Below, piece by piece: positions 1-9,178 of a stretch of 64,000 nucleotides of DNA. The stretch is taken from the NCBI RefSeq assembly GCF_000956525.1, contig NZ_JYIW01000026.1, positions 186,001 to 250,000 on the forward strand, in the 5' to 3' direction. The notes beneath the pieces are model-generated. The model saw only the letters and a list, made by a program, of their open reading frames with translations, searched no databases and was not told where the DNA came from. The stretch comes from Microbacterium oxydans (GTDB lineage Bacteria; Actinomycetota; Actinomycetes; Actinomycetales; Microbacteriaceae). Within the stretch, counting starts at the first letter, position 1. Every line of letters starts with the position of its first letter. The position numbers and the translations under genes were made by a program.

Positions 1-522
1 CACGGCGCTGCGCCCGGCGACTCGCACAGCTCGATCCCGAGCACCGGGATGAGCCTCGACGAGTGGCGTGCGTCGGATGCCGAGCCCTTCGCCGACGGCA
101 TCGACGCCGGCGCGTCACTCGTCATGCTCGGGCATCTGTCCTACACCGCGGTCGACCCGCTCCCCGCGACGTTGTCGCCGACGTGGCACCGGATACTCCG
201 AGACGAGCTCGGCTTCGACGGGGTCACCGTGACGGACGATCTGGGCATGCTGCTCTCGTCCGGTGTGCCTGAGTACTCCGACCCGGTGCGCAACGCAGTG
301 CTGTCTGTGGCGGCCGGCAACGACCTCGTGCTGATGATCGCGGGCTCCACGGCGGCGACGGCGGGGGAGATGGCGGCGGGGATCGCTGCGGCCGTCGACA
401 GCGGAACGCTGCCGGCTGATCGCCTTGCCGAAGCCGCGACACGCGTGCTGGCACTGCGCCTCGAATCCTCGACTGCGACAGCCGACTGGAGCGTCTGCGC
501 GGAGTGCCGACCCGCAGGCTGA
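1..522 (+). CDS. Glycoside hydrolase family 3 (NagZ-like), C-terminal part
   Basis: The gene runs in from the left edge and only the end of its catalytic domain is present. The frame is open from base 1 and reads HGAAPGDSHSSIP, which matches the conserved GHG...DSH catalytic loop of GH3 beta-N-acetylhexosaminidases. It is followed by the VMLGHLSY strand and the block RDELGFDGVTVTDDLGM. In this family the first Asp of TDDL is the nucleophile. Known members release N-acetylglucosamine or N-acetylglucosaminyl-anhydromuramic acid during cell-wall turnover. The exact substrate cannot be fixed because the N-terminus (signal peptide or not) is outside the window. It converges on the next minus-strand gene with a 16-base gap. 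Confidence 0.85.
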   Translation, partial: HGAAPGDSHSSIPSTGMSLDEWRASDAEPFADGIDAGASLVMLGHLSYTAVDPLPATLSPTWHRILRDELGFDGVTVTDDLGMLLSSGVPEYSDPVRNAVLSVAAGNDLVLMIAGSTAATAGEMAAGIAAAVDSGTLPADRLAEAATRVLALRLESSTATADWSVCAECRPAG

Positions 523-538
523 TCGACGTGGCGGATGC

Positions 539-1405
539 TCAGGCCGCGTGCGAGACGGCGGGCGCTCCGAGCCACGCCTCGAGCAGCGAGGCACGCAAGG
601 CAGCACCGCGCTCCGCGAACCCGCGCTGCTGACGCACGTACTCGGCCTTGCCCTCGGGCGTCTCGATGGGGACCGGTGTCACGTCCCAGGCGCTGAGGTC
701 GTACGGGGCGGCCTGCATGTCGAGCAGGCGGATGTCGCGGGCGAGCTCGAACGAGTCCAGCAGCAGCTCACCGGGGATCAGCGGGCCGAGCTTCGTCGCC
801 CACTTGTAGAGATCCATGCCCGCATGCAGGCACCCAGGCTGCTCGAACAGCGACTGCTCGTCGCGTGTCAGAGGCGAACGGTTGCGCGGCACCGCTTCCG
901 GGGTGAAGAACCGGAACGCGTCGAAGTGCGTGCATCTGAGGTCGTGGTTCTCGACGACTGCGTCGGTGCCGGCGCGGCCGAGTCGCAGCGGTACGGCGTG
1001 CCGGTGCTCGTCCGCCCGGTAGACCATGGCCCACTCGTGCAGCCCGAAGCAGCCGAATTGCCCTGGACGCGAGGCGGTGCGCCGCAGCATCCGCTCGCTG
1101 AGTCCGGCGAGCTCCGACTTCTCGGTGCCGAACAGCGAGGCATCCGGGACGACGGCATCGGGTGCGGTGCCTGGCGAGTACCAGCGCCACCCCGTGCGCT
1201 CCGGCGCCTCGGCCAACTCGACGCCGGCACCGGGATGCCAACGACGCAGCTGCGCAGGCTTGTAGCCGTAGTACGTGAAGAGGAAGTCCCACACCGGATG
1301 CTTCTCACCACGGCGAGCGCGCTCGCGGTGCGCTGCGGTCAGTACGTCCGCCCGCTCCTGATGCGCCTGTTCACGGGTCAGCCACTCGCTGCGATCGAGC
1401 GTCAT
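539..1405 (-). CDS. Conserved actinobacterial protein, 3-methyladenine DNA glycosylase-like
   Basis: This encodes a 288-residue soluble protein with no signal peptide or membrane segment. The chosen start ATG (1403-1405) gives MTLDRSEWLTREQ and lies one base after the stop of the upstream App1-type gene, so the two are almost certainly co-transcribed. Aromatic-rich blocks such as HPVWDFLFTYYGYKPAQLRRW and the Cys/His stretch GQFGCFGLHEWAMVYR are typical of a protein that actinobacterial annotations call 3-methyladenine DNA glycosylase. I see no helix-hairpin-helix motif that would prove this activity. The name therefore rests on remembered resemblance, and the biochemical function should be treated as open. 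Confidence 0.55.
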   Translation of the reverse strand: MTLDRSEWLTREQAHQERADVLTAAHRERARRGEKHPVWDFLFTYYGYKPAQLRRWHPGAGVELAEAPERTGWRWYSPGTAPDAVVPDASLFGTEKSELAGLSERMLRRTASRPGQFGCFGLHEWAMVYRADEHRHAVPLRLGRAGTDAVVENHDLRCTHFDAFRFFTPEAVPRNRSPLTRDEQSLFEQPGCLHAGMDLYKWATKLGPLIPGELLLDSFELARDIRLLDMQAAPYDLSAWDVTPVPIETPEGKAEYVRQQRGFAERGAALRASLLEAWLGAPAVSHAA

Positions 1406-1406
1406 G

Positions 1407-2432
1407 TCAGTGCAGGATGCCGGCTTCGCCGAGCAGATCGCGCAGCCCGGCGCCGTCCTCGGCACTCACCCACGGGGCGGTGTCCGGCGAGTGCGGTTCG
1501 CGACCGGCACGGCCTCCGGCCATGACGGCCTCGGCAGGCAGCAGTCGACGGATAGCGACACCGGCGACCGCCTCTGGGTGCTCGTCCATGAACTGGGTGT
1601 AGATCGATTCGTCGTGCTGTCCGTCGTCACCGATGAGCAGCCACTTGACGTTCGGGAATTCCGCTGCGAGTCGACGGAGGTTCGTGAGCTTGTGGTCGCG
1701 TCCGCTGCGGAACCAGCGGTCGTGCGTGGGGCCCCAGTCGGTGAGCAGCATGGAGCCTGCGGGGAACAGGTGGCGTCCGAGGAAGCGCCAGAGGGTCGGT
1801 GCGACGTTCCAGGCCCCCGTGGAGAGATAGACCATGGGGGAGCCGGGGTGCTGGCGCAGCAGCTGGTCGAGGAGCACGGCCATGCCTGGCACCGGGATGC
1901 GGGCATGCTCGTCGAGGACGAACGAGTTCCAGAATGCGATGAACGGGCGGGGGAGCGCCGTGACCATCACGGTGTCGTCGACGTCGGAGAGCACGCCGAA
2001 CGTCGTCGACTCGGCGACGATGAAGGCGCGTGCCTCCACCGGGTCCTGGCCGTCGACCGAGAGCGTGAAGGTCTGCCAGCCGGGTTCGAGGTCAGCCGAG
2101 ATGCGGATGTCGACCACGCCGCCGCGGTCGGCGACCACGTGATGTGTCGTGTCGCCGATATGCACGTCGACCGAGGCGAAGCTCACCGGGATGCCGACGA
2201 AGCTGCGCCAGCCACGCACGCTCGCGAGCTCGCCGTCCTCGGTGCGGCGCTGCGCGGGAACGATCAGGACGCGACCGACGACGCGCACCCAGCCTGGGCC
2301 GCCATAGCCGGGGAAGGGGACGATCGTGGCGGTGCGGCCACGACGGCGCGCTCGACCTTCACGCCACACGTGGATGCGGTGTTCGAGACGGGCGAACCAG
2401 TGGATCCGGGGCGCCGAGGGTGCGGAAGCCAT
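1407..2432 (-). CDS. App1/DUF2183 family phosphatase-like protein
   Basis: This is a 341-residue protein. The C-terminal half carries the App1 (DUF2183) signature: the HAD-like motif SDVDDTV, then FVLDEHARIPVPGM, VYLSTGAWN, LLTDWGPTHDRWFRSGRDHK and LLIGDDGQHDESIY. The last part resembles the GDDGxxD motif that completes the acid-phosphatase site. The N-terminal half is probably a beta-rich substrate-binding domain. Family relatives include yeast App1 phosphatidate phosphatase, but the bacterial substrate is unknown. There is no signal peptide. The ATG start lies 4 bases after the DedA-family stop codon, and the gene is followed one base later by the glycosylase-like gene, so all three form one operon. 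Confidence 0.8.
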   Translation of the reverse strand: MASAPSAPRIHWFARLEHRIHVWREGRARRRGRTATIVPFPGYGGPGWVRVVGRVLIVPAQRRTEDGELASVRGWRSFVGIPVSFASVDVHIGDTTHHVVADRGGVVDIRISADLEPGWQTFTLSVDGQDPVEARAFIVAESTTFGVLSDVDDTVMVTALPRPFIAFWNSFVLDEHARIPVPGMAVLLDQLLRQHPGSPMVYLSTGAWNVAPTLWRFLGRHLFPAGSMLLTDWGPTHDRWFRSGRDHKLTNLRRLAAEFPNVKWLLIGDDGQHDESIYTQFMDEHPEAVAGVAIRRLLPAEAVMAGGRAGREPHSPDTAPWVSAEDGAGLRDLLGEAGILH

Positions 2433-2436
2433 TGCT

Positions 2437-3108
2437 TCAGTCTTTCACGTCGCTCTCGGGCTGTGTGTCGACCGCGTCGAGATGACGCGATTCCAGTCGG
2501 GTGATCAGCTTCTTGCCGAAGAAGATCAAGAGCAGGAACAGCGCGATCACGCCCACGAAGATGTAGCCGGCGAAGTGCACGCGGTCGACGAGCTCACGGA
2601 ATCCGCCGGCGGCGAGCGATGTCACCGAGACGTAGGCGGTGGCCCAGATCAGGCACGCGGGTGCGGTCCAGGCGAGGAAGCGCCGGTAGGAGTAGTGGCT
2701 CATGCCGACGGTGAGGGGCACGAGGGAGTGCAGTACGGGGAGGAAGCGCGACAGGAAGATCGCCACACCACCGCGCCGCTGCAGATAGCGCTCCGCTCGA
2801 ACCCAGTTGTGCTCGCCGATCCGGCGACCCAGCCAGGAGTGACGGATGCGCGGACCCAGCCAGCGCCCGAGGAGGAAGCCGATGCTCTCACCCAGCAATG
2901 CGCCGATCACCACGGCGATGACCATGAACACGCCCTCGAGCAGTGACGTGACGCCCATGGAGGCGATGATCACGATGGTGTCGCCGGGAACGACGAGGCC
3001 GACCAGCACGCTCGTCTCGAGCAGCACAGCGAATCCGGCGATCAGCGTACGGGCGACCGGATCGATGGACTGCACGAAGTCGAACATCCACAGCAGCAGG
3101 TCATCCAC
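2437..3108 (-). CDS. DedA family membrane protein
   Basis: This is a 223-residue polytopic inner-membrane protein with the DedA/SNARE-associated core. The amphipathic entry LVGLVVPGDTIVIIASMGV is followed by the re-entrant region FLSRFLPVLHSLVPLTVGM with its conserved Arg and Pro, and there are hydrophobic segments near both ends. Family members act as proton-dependent or phospholipid flippases, for example for undecaprenyl phosphate. Which lipid this one handles is not visible. The start is uncertain: GTG at 3106-3108 gives VDDLLLWMF, and an upstream alternative would overlap divergent pabB. It heads the minus-strand operon DedA-App1-glycosylase-like. Confidence 0.85.
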   Translation of the reverse strand: MDDLLLWMFDFVQSIDPVARTLIAGFAVLLETSVLVGLVVPGDTIVIIASMGVTSLLEGVFMVIAVVIGALLGESIGFLLGRWLGPRIRHSWLGRRIGEHNWVRAERYLQRRGGVAIFLSRFLPVLHSLVPLTVGMSHYSYRRFLAWTAPACLIWATAYVSVTSLAAGGFRELVDRVHFAGYIFVGVIALFLLLIFFGKKLITRLESRHLDAVDTQPESDVKD

Positions 3109-3138
3109 CCCTCCGAGAATACGGGAGTGCGCCGGTCG

Positions 3139-3144
3139 TAGGCT
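3139..3144 (+). promoter_or_regulatory. Leaderless -10 box of pabB
   Basis: TAGGCT is followed by 6 bases and then the GTG start of pabB, so transcription probably begins at the start codon itself. Confidence 0.6.
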
Positions 3145-3150
3145 GGGCAG

Positions 3151-4455
3151 GTGCCTGATCATCTGAGCGCCCGGCTGCTCCCCGCCTGGGTCGAGCCCCT
3201 CGCCGTGTTCCGGATGCTCGAGACCCGGGCTGCGGATGTCTTCTGGCTGGACGCCGGTGACGGCGCCGCCGAGGGGTGGAGCTTCATCGGCACGGGGACG
3301 GTGTCATCGCTGCCGGCAGATGTGCGGATCGACGTGCCGGCGGCGGATGACGGGCTGCCGCCGTTCCGCGGTGGGTGGATCGGCTGGCGTGACTACGAGC
3401 AGGGAGCACGCGACGCCGGGGCGCCCGTGACGACCGAGAGAGACGACCGTCCCTCCTGGGTGCTGGCGACGCACGTCGTCGCGATCGATCATGCCGGCCG
3501 GCGCGTGTGGGCGCTCGCCGACGAGGGAGAGCTGGATGCCTGGGCATCCGTGGTCGAGGGTGTGCTTCCATCCGACGCCGATCACGATGCGCCGCCCAGC
3601 CGCATCGCGGTGGCCAGGCACGACCCGCAGGAGTATGCCGGGCTCATCCAGGAGTGCCGCGAGCTGATCCGAGCGGGCATCGCCTACCAGCTGTGCCTCA
3701 CCACGCGCTTCACCGTGCCGGGCCAGCACGACGCCGTCGCCGCCTACCTCCGCCTCCGGGCCGCGACGCCCGCCCACCACGGAGGATTCGTGCGCATCGG
3801 AGACAGGACACTGCTCAGCGCCAGTCCTGAACAGTTCCTGCACGCCGAAGGCGGTGTCATCCGCACTCGTCCGATCAAGGGGACCAGACCGCGCGGCGCG
3901 ACTCCTGCGGACGACGCCGCGCTCGCCGCAGAGCTCGCGGTGAATCGGAAGGAGCGCGCCGAGAACGTCATGATCGTCGACCTCATGCGCAACGACCTCT
4001 CGCAGGTGTGCGTGCCCGGATCGATCCGCGTCGACGGTCTCTGGGTCGTCGAGACGTATCCAGCAGTGCATCAGCTGGTCAGCACGGTCAGCGGCACCGC
4101 GGTCGTCGGAACGACGGTGGGGGAGCTGTTCCATGCCGCGTTCCCCGCCGGCAGCATGACCGGAGCGCCCAAGCTCTCGGCCATGACCCGGCTGCACGCG
4201 CTCGAGGGCGGACCACGTGGCATCTACGCCGGTTGCTTCGGATACATCGGGGTCGACGGGACGCTCGACCTCGCGATGGTGATCCGCAGCATCGTGGTCG
4301 AAGAGCGGCAGGCCGTGGTGGGCGCCGGTGGCGGGATCACCTGGGGATCGGACCCGGATGCCGAGGTCGCAGAGGTCGCGACGAAGGCCGCCGCACCGCT
4401 GGCCGCCCTCGGCGCCGTCCTGCCGGTGCTCTGGCAGTCCGATATCCTGAACTGA
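3151..4455 (+). CDS. pabB: Aminodeoxychorismate synthase component I
   Basis: This 434-residue chorismate-binding enzyme makes 4-amino-4-deoxychorismate for p-aminobenzoate and folate synthesis. The C-terminal catalytic domain has [35 protein letters not shown] and [13 protein letters not shown]. The Lys in PIKGT is the residue that separates PabB from anthranilate synthase TrpE, which has Ala there, so I prefer PabB. The N-terminal third is shorter and more divergent, as is common in stand-alone PabB. Start GTG 3151 is supported by the leaderless -10 box. No amidotransferase or lyase partner is adjacent. The gene is divergent from DedA and their 5' ends nearly overlap. Confidence 0.88.
   Translation: MPDHLSARLLPAWVEPLAVFRMLETRAADVFWLDAGDGAAEGWSFIGTGTVSSLPADVRIDVPAADDGLPPFRGGWIGWRDYEQGARDAGAPVTTERDDRPSWVLATHVVAIDHAGRRVWALADEGELDAWASVVEGVLPSDADHDAPPSRIAVARHDPQEYAGLIQECRELIRAGIAYQLCLTTRFTVPGQHDAVAAYLRLRAATPAHHGGFVRIGDRTLLSASPEQFLHAEGGVIRTRPIKGTRPRGATPADDAALAAELAVNRKERAENVMIVDLMRNDLSQVCVPGSIRVDGLWVVETYPAVHQLVSTVSGTAVVGTTVGELFHAAFPAGSMTGAPKLSAMTRLHALEGGPRGIYAGCFGYIGVDGTLDLAMVIRSIVVEERQAVVGAGGGITWGSDPDAEVAEVATKAAAPLAALGAVLPVLWQSDILN
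4443..4448 (+). promoter_or_regulatory. Candidate -10 box for leuS
   Basis: TATCCT lies inside the last codons of pabB, about 40 bases before the probable leuS start. The -35 match is poor, so this is tentative. The space is too short for a T-box leader. Confidence 0.3.
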
Positions 4456-4489
4456 TCCCGTTTTTTCCTTCAGATTGGTCGTGTGTTCG

Positions 4490-7066
4490 TTGTCTGAGAA
4501 CCTGTCCACAGCTCCTGCCGAGGACGAGTCGTCGTCGGCGCATGCCATCCAGGCCAAATGGCAGAAGTACTGGGCAGAGAACGAGACCTTCCTCACGGGC
4601 GGCGATGACGACACTCGCCCTCGTCGTTACGTCCTCGCGATGTTCCCGTATCCCTCCGGTGACCTGCACATGGGGCACGCCGAGAACTACCTGTACTCCG
4701 ACATCGTGGCGCGTTTCTGGCGTCACCGCGGGCACAACGTCCTGAACCCGATCGGGTGGGACTCGTTCGGGCTGCCCGCCGAGAACGCGGCGATCCGTCA
4801 GGGTGCCGACCCGCGCGAGTGGACGTACCAGAACATCGCGCAGCAGAAGAAGGCGTTCCAGTCGTACGGCGTCTCGTTCGACTGGTCGCGAGTGCTGCAC
4901 ACGTCGGACCCCGAGTACTACCGCTGGAACCAGTGGCTCTTCCTGAAGCTGCACGAGCGCGGTCTCGCGTACCGCAAGAAGAGCGCGGTGAACTGGTGCC
5001 CGAATGACCAGACGGTGCTCGCGAACGAGCAGGTCGTCGACGGCCGCTGCGATCGCTGCGGCGCCGAGGTCGTGAAGAAGAAGCTCACGCAGTGGTACTT
5101 CAAGATCACCGACTACGCCGACCGTCTGCTCGACGACCTGAACCAGCTCGAGGGGTTCTGGCCGCACAAGGTGCTGCAGATGCAGCGCAACTGGATCGGC
5201 CGCTCCATCGGCGCTGACGTCGACTTCCGCATCGAGGGGCGAGAGGAGCCGGTCACCGTCTTCTCGACGCGCCCCGACACGCTGCACGGCGCCACGTTCT
5301 TCGTCGTCGCCCCCGACTCCGACCTGGCCGCAGAGCTCGCAGCGGATGCTCCTGAGGACGTGCGTCAGCGCTTCCAGGAGTACCTGGCGAAGGTGCAGAA
5401 GGAGACCGACATCGATCGGCAGTCCACGGACCGCCCGAAGACCGGCATCTTCCTCGAGCGCTACGCGATCAACCCGGTCAACGGCGAGAAGCTGCCCGTC
5501 TGGGCGGCCGACTACGTGCTGGCCGACTACGGCCACGGCGCCGTCATGGCCGTGCCGGCGCACGACCAGCGCGACCTCGACTTCGCCCGTGCGTTCGACC
5601 TCCCCGTGAAGGTCGTCGTCGACACCACCGCCCCGATCACCGGAGCGATGCAGGTCATCGAGGTCGATGACGACGGCGTGCCGATCGATCCGGATGCCGC
5701 GCTCGACGAGCAGAACCCGGCGTCCACCGGTGTCGCGCTCACCGGTGAGGGCCGGATGATCAACTCCGGACCGCTCAACGGTCTCTCGAAGCGCAACGCC
5801 ATCGCACGTGCGATCGAGCAGCTGGTCGCTGCCGGCACCGGCCGCGCAGCCAAGAACTACCGCCTGCGTGACTGGCTCATCTCGCGCCAGCGTTTCTGGG
5901 GCACGCCCATCCCGATGCTGCACGCCGAGGACGGGCGGATCATCCCGGTGCCAGAGGACCAGCTGCCGGTGAAGCTGCCCAGCGTCGAGGGACTCGACCT
6001 GAAGCCGAAGGGCGCGTCGCCGCTCGGCGCAGCAGAGAGCTGGGTGCAGACCATCGACCCGGTCTCCGGTGACCCTGTCCTGCGCGACCCCGACACCATG
6101 GACACGTTCGTCGACAGCTCCTGGTACTTCCTGCGCTTCCTCTCGCCGAACAGTGACACCGTGGCCTTCGAGCCTGCACAGGCAGACCGCTGGGCGCCGG
6201 TGGACTCGTACATCGGCGGCGTCGAGCACGCGATCCTGCACCTGCTGTACGCGCGCTTCATCACCAAGGTGCTGTTCGACATGGGGCTGATCGATTTCAC
6301 CGAGCCCTTCTCGAACCTGATCAACCAGGGCATGGTGCTCCTCGACGGCGCGAAGATGTCGAAGAGCAAGGGCAACCTGGTGCTGTTCGAGGAAGAGCTC
6401 GACGCCTACGGTGCTGACGCGCTCCGGGTCGCTCTGGCGTTCGCCGGTCCGGTTGAGGACGACAAGGACTGGGCCGACGTCTCGACGACCGGCGCGCAGA
6501 AGTTCCTGGCACGCGCCCTGCGCATCGCCGGTGAGGTCTCGAGTGCGGTGGACGTCGTCTTCGACGGCGGGGATGCCGCGCTGCGTCGCGCCACGCACAA
6601 GCTGCTGTCCGAGGCGCCTGCGCTCGTCGAGCAGACGAAGTTCAACGTGCTCGTCGCGCGCCTGATGGAGCTCGTCAACATCACGCGCAAGACGATCGAC
6701 GGCCAGGCCGGTGCGGCCGACCCCGCGGTCCGGGAAGCCGCCGAGACGATCGCCGTGATGCTCGACCTGATCGCCCCGCACACCGCGGAGGAGATGTGGG
6801 AGATCCTCGGTCACGAGCCCTCCGTCGGTCTCGTCACCTGGCGCTCGGCGAACCCGGCACTGCTCGTCGAGGACTCGGTCACCGCCGTCGTCCAGATCGG
6901 TGGCAAGGTGCGGGCGCAGCTCGAGGTGCCGGCGCGTATCGGCGAGGCCGAGCTGGAAGCCCTGGCCCGCGCAGACGATCGTGTGATCCGCGCGCTCGGC
7001 GACAAGGAGATCGTCAAGGTCATCGTGCGCGCACCGAAGATCGTGAGCTTCGTCGTCAAGGGCTGA
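4490..7066 (+). CDS. leuS: Leucyl-tRNA synthetase
   Basis: This is a class I aminoacyl-tRNA synthetase that charges tRNA-Leu. From the TTG at 4490 it is 858 residues. The HIGH-type motif [11 protein letters not shown] ends near residue 63, the SSWYFLRF region is present, and KMSKS lies at residues 622-626 in [13 protein letters not shown]1 editing insertion occupies roughly residues 220-420. The C-terminal tRNA-binding domain ends in [15 protein letters not shown]. The start is not certain: TTG 4475 and GTG 4481 are also in frame, and no clear Shine-Dalgarno sequence decides between them. The gene is 20-35 bases behind pabB. Confidence 0.96.
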   Translation: MSENLSTAPAEDESSSAHAIQAKWQKYWAENETFLTGGDDDTRPRRYVLAMFPYPSGDLHMGHAENYLYSDIVARFWRHRGHNVLNPIGWDSFGLPAENAAIRQGADPREWTYQNIAQQKKAFQSYGVSFDWSRVLHTSDPEYYRWNQWLFLKLHERGLAYRKKSAVNWCPNDQTVLANEQVVDGRCDRCGAEVVKKKLTQWYFKITDYADRLLDDLNQLEGFWPHKVLQMQRNWIGRSIGADVDFRIEGREEPVTVFSTRPDTLHGATFFVVAPDSDLAAELAADAPEDVRQRFQEYLAKVQKETDIDRQSTDRPKTGIFLERYAINPVNGEKLPVWAADYVLADYGHGAVMAVPAHDQRDLDFARAFDLPVKVVVDTTAPITGAMQVIEVDDDGVPIDPDAALDEQNPASTGVALTGEGRMINSGPLNGLSKRNAIARAIEQLVAAGTGRAAKNYRLRDWLISRQRFWGTPIPMLHAEDGRIIPVPEDQLPVKLPSVEGLDLKPKGASPLGAAESWVQTIDPVSGDPVLRDPDTMDTFVDSSWYFLRFLSPNSDTVAFEPAQADRWAPVDSYIGGVEHAILHLLYARFITKVLFDMGLIDFTEPFSNLINQGMVLLDGAKMSKSKGNLVLFEEELDAYGADALRVALAFAGPVEDDKDWADVSTTGAQKFLARALRIAGEVSSAVDVVFDGGDAALRRATHKLLSEAPALVEQTKFNVLVARLMELVNITRKTIDGQAGAADPAVREAAETIAVMLDLIAPHTAEEMWEILGHEPSVGLVTWRSANPALLVEDSVTAVVQIGGKVRAQLEVPARIGEAELEALARADDRVIRALGDKEIVKVIVRAPKIVSFVVKG

Positions 7067-7224
7067 GCAGACGTTCCGGAGGCGGTCGGTCAGGGTGTTC
7101 GCACTCGGGCCGGCCGCTTCGTCGTCGTCCGGGCAGTGCGAGCACTGACCCTGCACGAGGACCGCGAGAGATCCGTTGTGCACTGTCGTTGATGCGCTGG
7201 TCGGATGCCGCGGCCGGGGCGACC

Positions 7225-7230
7225 TAGCGT
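7225..7230 (+). promoter_or_regulatory. Leaderless -10 box of comEA
   Basis: TAGCGT plus 6 bases leads directly to the comEA ATG. An almost identical sequence, TAGCGT-N6-ATG, stands before the comEC leader ORF and before its relic copy. Confidence 0.6.
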
Positions 7231-7236
7231 GGCGGG

Positions 7237-7869
7237 ATGTCTTCGTCCGAGCCGAGTCCCTCCGCGGTCGCGCCGCCTCCGCCGGTCGTCGTACCGCCAC
7301 GTTCACGGCGACTGTCGTTGAGCGTCGGCGCGGCCGTGGTGCTGGCACTGGTGGTGCTCTCGGGCGCGGTCGGACTCGGGATCCTCCGGGGTCAGGCGGC
7401 GCCCGTCGAGTCCGTGTCCGTCGATGGGACGGCTGCGTCTCCCGTGCCCTCGGGTGAGCTGTACGTGCATGTGCTCGGCGCGGTCGAGCATCCCGGGCTG
7501 TACGTGCTCGACCTGGACGCGCGGTTGGTCGATGCCCTGGCTGCGGCGGGCGGAACGACGGATGACGCAGACCTGGCTTCCGTGAACCTCGCTCGCCTGC
7601 TGACCGACGGTGAGCAGATCGTCGTGCCGGTGACGGGTACGGCCGGGACCGTCCCCGGTGCGGCGGCGCCAAGTGACGACCGCATCGACCTGAACACGGC
7701 TGACCAGGCCGCGCTCGAGACGCTTCCACGCATCGGACCGGCGATCGCCGAGCGGATCATCGCGTGGCGCGAGGAGAACGGTCGGTTCCAGTCCGTCGAC
7801 GATCTGCTCGCGGTTCCCGGGATCGGCGAGAAGCTCTTGGAAGGGATCAGAGACGGGGCGAGAGTATGA
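7237..7869 (+). CDS. comEA: ComEA-family DNA-binding protein
   Basis: This is a 210-residue membrane-anchored DNA receptor of the competence/DNA-uptake system. A proline-rich cytoplasmic tail is followed by one membrane helix (about residues 28-50). An SLBB domain follows (VHVLGAVEHPGLYVL, about 72-130). At the C-terminus is a helix-hairpin-helix DNA-binding domain: RIDLNTADQAALETLPRIGP and VPGIGEKLLEGI. ComEA normally hands incoming DNA to the ComEC channel, and the two genes are usually neighbours. Here comEC starts about 4 kb downstream, after a block of unrelated genes. The start is fixed by the leaderless -10 box. Confidence 0.9.
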   Translation: MSSSEPSPSAVAPPPPVVVPPRSRRLSLSVGAAVVLALVVLSGAVGLGILRGQAAPVESVSVDGTAASPVPSGELYVHVLGAVEHPGLYVLDLDARLVDALAAAGGTTDDADLASVNLARLLTDGEQIVVPVTGTAGTVPGAAAPSDDRIDLNTADQAALETLPRIGPAIAERIIAWREENGRFQSVDDLLAVPGIGEKLLEGIRDGARV

Positions 7870-7883
7870 GCGGCCTCCTCGCC

Positions 7884-8522
7884 TCAGGCCGAATCGAGTG
7901 CTCGCTCGTATGCGGGGATGTCTGCTCGCGTCTCGGCCGTGACCAGCAACCCATCGGATGTGAGGCGTCGGGTGTACTCGCCCCGACAGGGAATCGTGAC
8001 GATCTTCGCGATCCCGCCGCGCCACGCGCGCGTGAGCGCGGTCACGGCTCGACGCTCAGGGCTGTGCTCCAGCACGTCGCGCCGGGTCGACATGTGCGCG
8101 TCGATCATCGCCTGGTCCCAGTCCGTGTACGACGGGTCATCGAAGGCGTCGCGGCCCATCTCGTCGCCCCAGTTCGGTCCGAACATCTGCCGGAGCAACG
8201 CCTCACGCTCGGGCGAACCGTCGAGCGTGCCCTGCAGCTGCTCGAACAGCGCAGGGTCGTACTCGCGGCACGCGTGACTTGCTGCGCCCTGCCAGAGCCG
8301 GGTCCACGCCGCCTCCCACGTGCGTCGAGTCGCTGGATCGAGCGTCGTCGCAGCCGGAGCCGGGGTGCGCTCCAGCATTGGAGGCAGGTCGTCACCGACT
8401 GGGACGAGCGAATACGCCTCACGGATCCAGAGGAGCTCGAAGAGCGTCATCGGACGGTCGTCGACCGTGATCCTCATGTCGCGAGGCCATGGATCGCCAG
8501 GAATCGGATGCGCGGACTGCAT
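7884..8522 (-). CDS. Hypothetical protein, 212 residues
   Basis: I do not recognise this protein. It is soluble, with no signal peptide or membrane segment, rich in Arg, Asp and Trp, and has the stretch MTLFELLWIREAYSLVP near the N-terminus. An alternative start at Met16 (MRITVDDRPM, base 8477) is plausible because neither start has a clear ribosome-binding site. It lies on the minus strand, its stop 15 bases from the comEA stop, inside the block that separates comEA from comEC. Orientation and position suggest it is an insertion relative to the usual comEA-comEC order. Confidence 0.6.
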   Translation of the reverse strand: MQSAHPIPGDPWPRDMRITVDDRPMTLFELLWIREAYSLVPVGDDLPPMLERTPAPAATTLDPATRRTWEAAWTRLWQGAASHACREYDPALFEQLQGTLDGSPEREALLRQMFGPNWGDEMGRDAFDDPSYTDWDQAMIDAHMSTRRDVLEHSPERRAVTALTRAWRGGIAKIVTIPCRGEYTRRLTSDGLLVTAETRADIPAYERALDSA

Positions 8523-8616
8523 CCGTCCAGTTCATCGGATTCTGCGGGGATTCGGAAGGGGGCATAAGCGGGGCGTGATCACTCCGGCCGGGTTCCATGG
8601 TGCTGTCGCGACCTCA

Positions 8617-8622
8617 TACAAT
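8617..8622 (+). promoter_or_regulatory. Candidate -10 box for the 151-residue gene at 8682
   Basis: TACAAT has a TTCCAT hexamer 18 bases upstream. It would give a leader of about 53 bases, so unlike its neighbours this gene is not leaderless; it has a Shine-Dalgarno-like purine run just before its ATG. Confidence 0.4.
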
Positions 8623-8681
8623 CGCGGTGAGGGCGAGGCGCCGGGAGTGGGTTCCCGCACCGGTGCGAGGGAGGGGTCGGA

Positions 8682-9137
8682 ATGTTCGGTTCGAAGAAGA
8701 AGCAGAAGGTCAGTCTCAACGATCTGGTGTCGCAGCTCAGGCCCGACCTGAGTCGGGAGTCGCTCGGAGTCGGGCCCGAATTCCCCGGAGTCGCGCCGAA
8801 CCCGCTGCTCAGTGGTGCCGCCCGAAGGCGGGCTGCGGAGCTGCGTGCCGGGGTGCTCGCTCTGGGCGTGCTCGTCGACTGGCGTGAGGTCAGCAACGAC
8901 GGCAGCCCACGCGTGGTCCTGATGCTCGACGTCGAGACCGCCGATGGCGTCTCATTCCGCGGCATTGCAGATGAAGACCTCACGATCACCGAACTCGTCC
9001 GACTCGCCGCAGGGCAGACGCTGCCCGTGCGCTACCGGCCGGCGGTGATGGACCACTACGTCGCTCTTGCCAAGGATGCGGATCCCGCAGAGGTGCAGCG
9101 GCTCGCCGACGAGATCGCGAACCGCACGCAGAGCTGA
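8682..9137 (+). CDS. Hypothetical protein, 151 residues
   Basis: This is a small soluble protein of unknown function. The basic N-terminus MFGSKKKQK is followed by a mixed alpha/beta segment containing GVLALGVLVDWREVSNDGSPRV, then LAAGQTLPVRYRPAVMDHYVALA. The GTxLPVRYxP-like pattern recalls small proteins that carry a short beta-barrel fold, but I cannot name a family. The ATG at 8682 is preceded by the purine run GAGGGAGGGG at a good distance. It lies in the accessory block between comEA and comEC and is followed by a convergent membrane-protein gene. Confidence 0.65.
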   Translation: MFGSKKKQKVSLNDLVSQLRPDLSRESLGVGPEFPGVAPNPLLSGAARRRAAELRAGVLALGVLVDWREVSNDGSPRVVLMLDVETADGVSFRGIADEDLTITELVRLAAGQTLPVRYRPAVMDHYVALAKDADPAEVQRLADEIANRTQS

Positions 9138-9178
9138 CCGCAGCTCGTACCGAGCCGCCCCGGACCTGCCCGGTGCGT

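Noticed and set aside
4456..4490. T-box or leucine leader before leuS
   Set aside because: Only about 20-35 bases separate pabB and leuS, too short for a T-box, and no Leu-rich short ORF is present.
4337..7729. 1130-codon open frame on the minus strand opposite leuS
   Set aside because: Its composition is Arg/Ala/Val/Asp-rich with no recognisable motif, and leuS on the other strand is certain. It is a GC-rich antisense shadow, as are the long frames opposite the peptide-binding protein (17921-19783) and opposite lepA (23881-25791).
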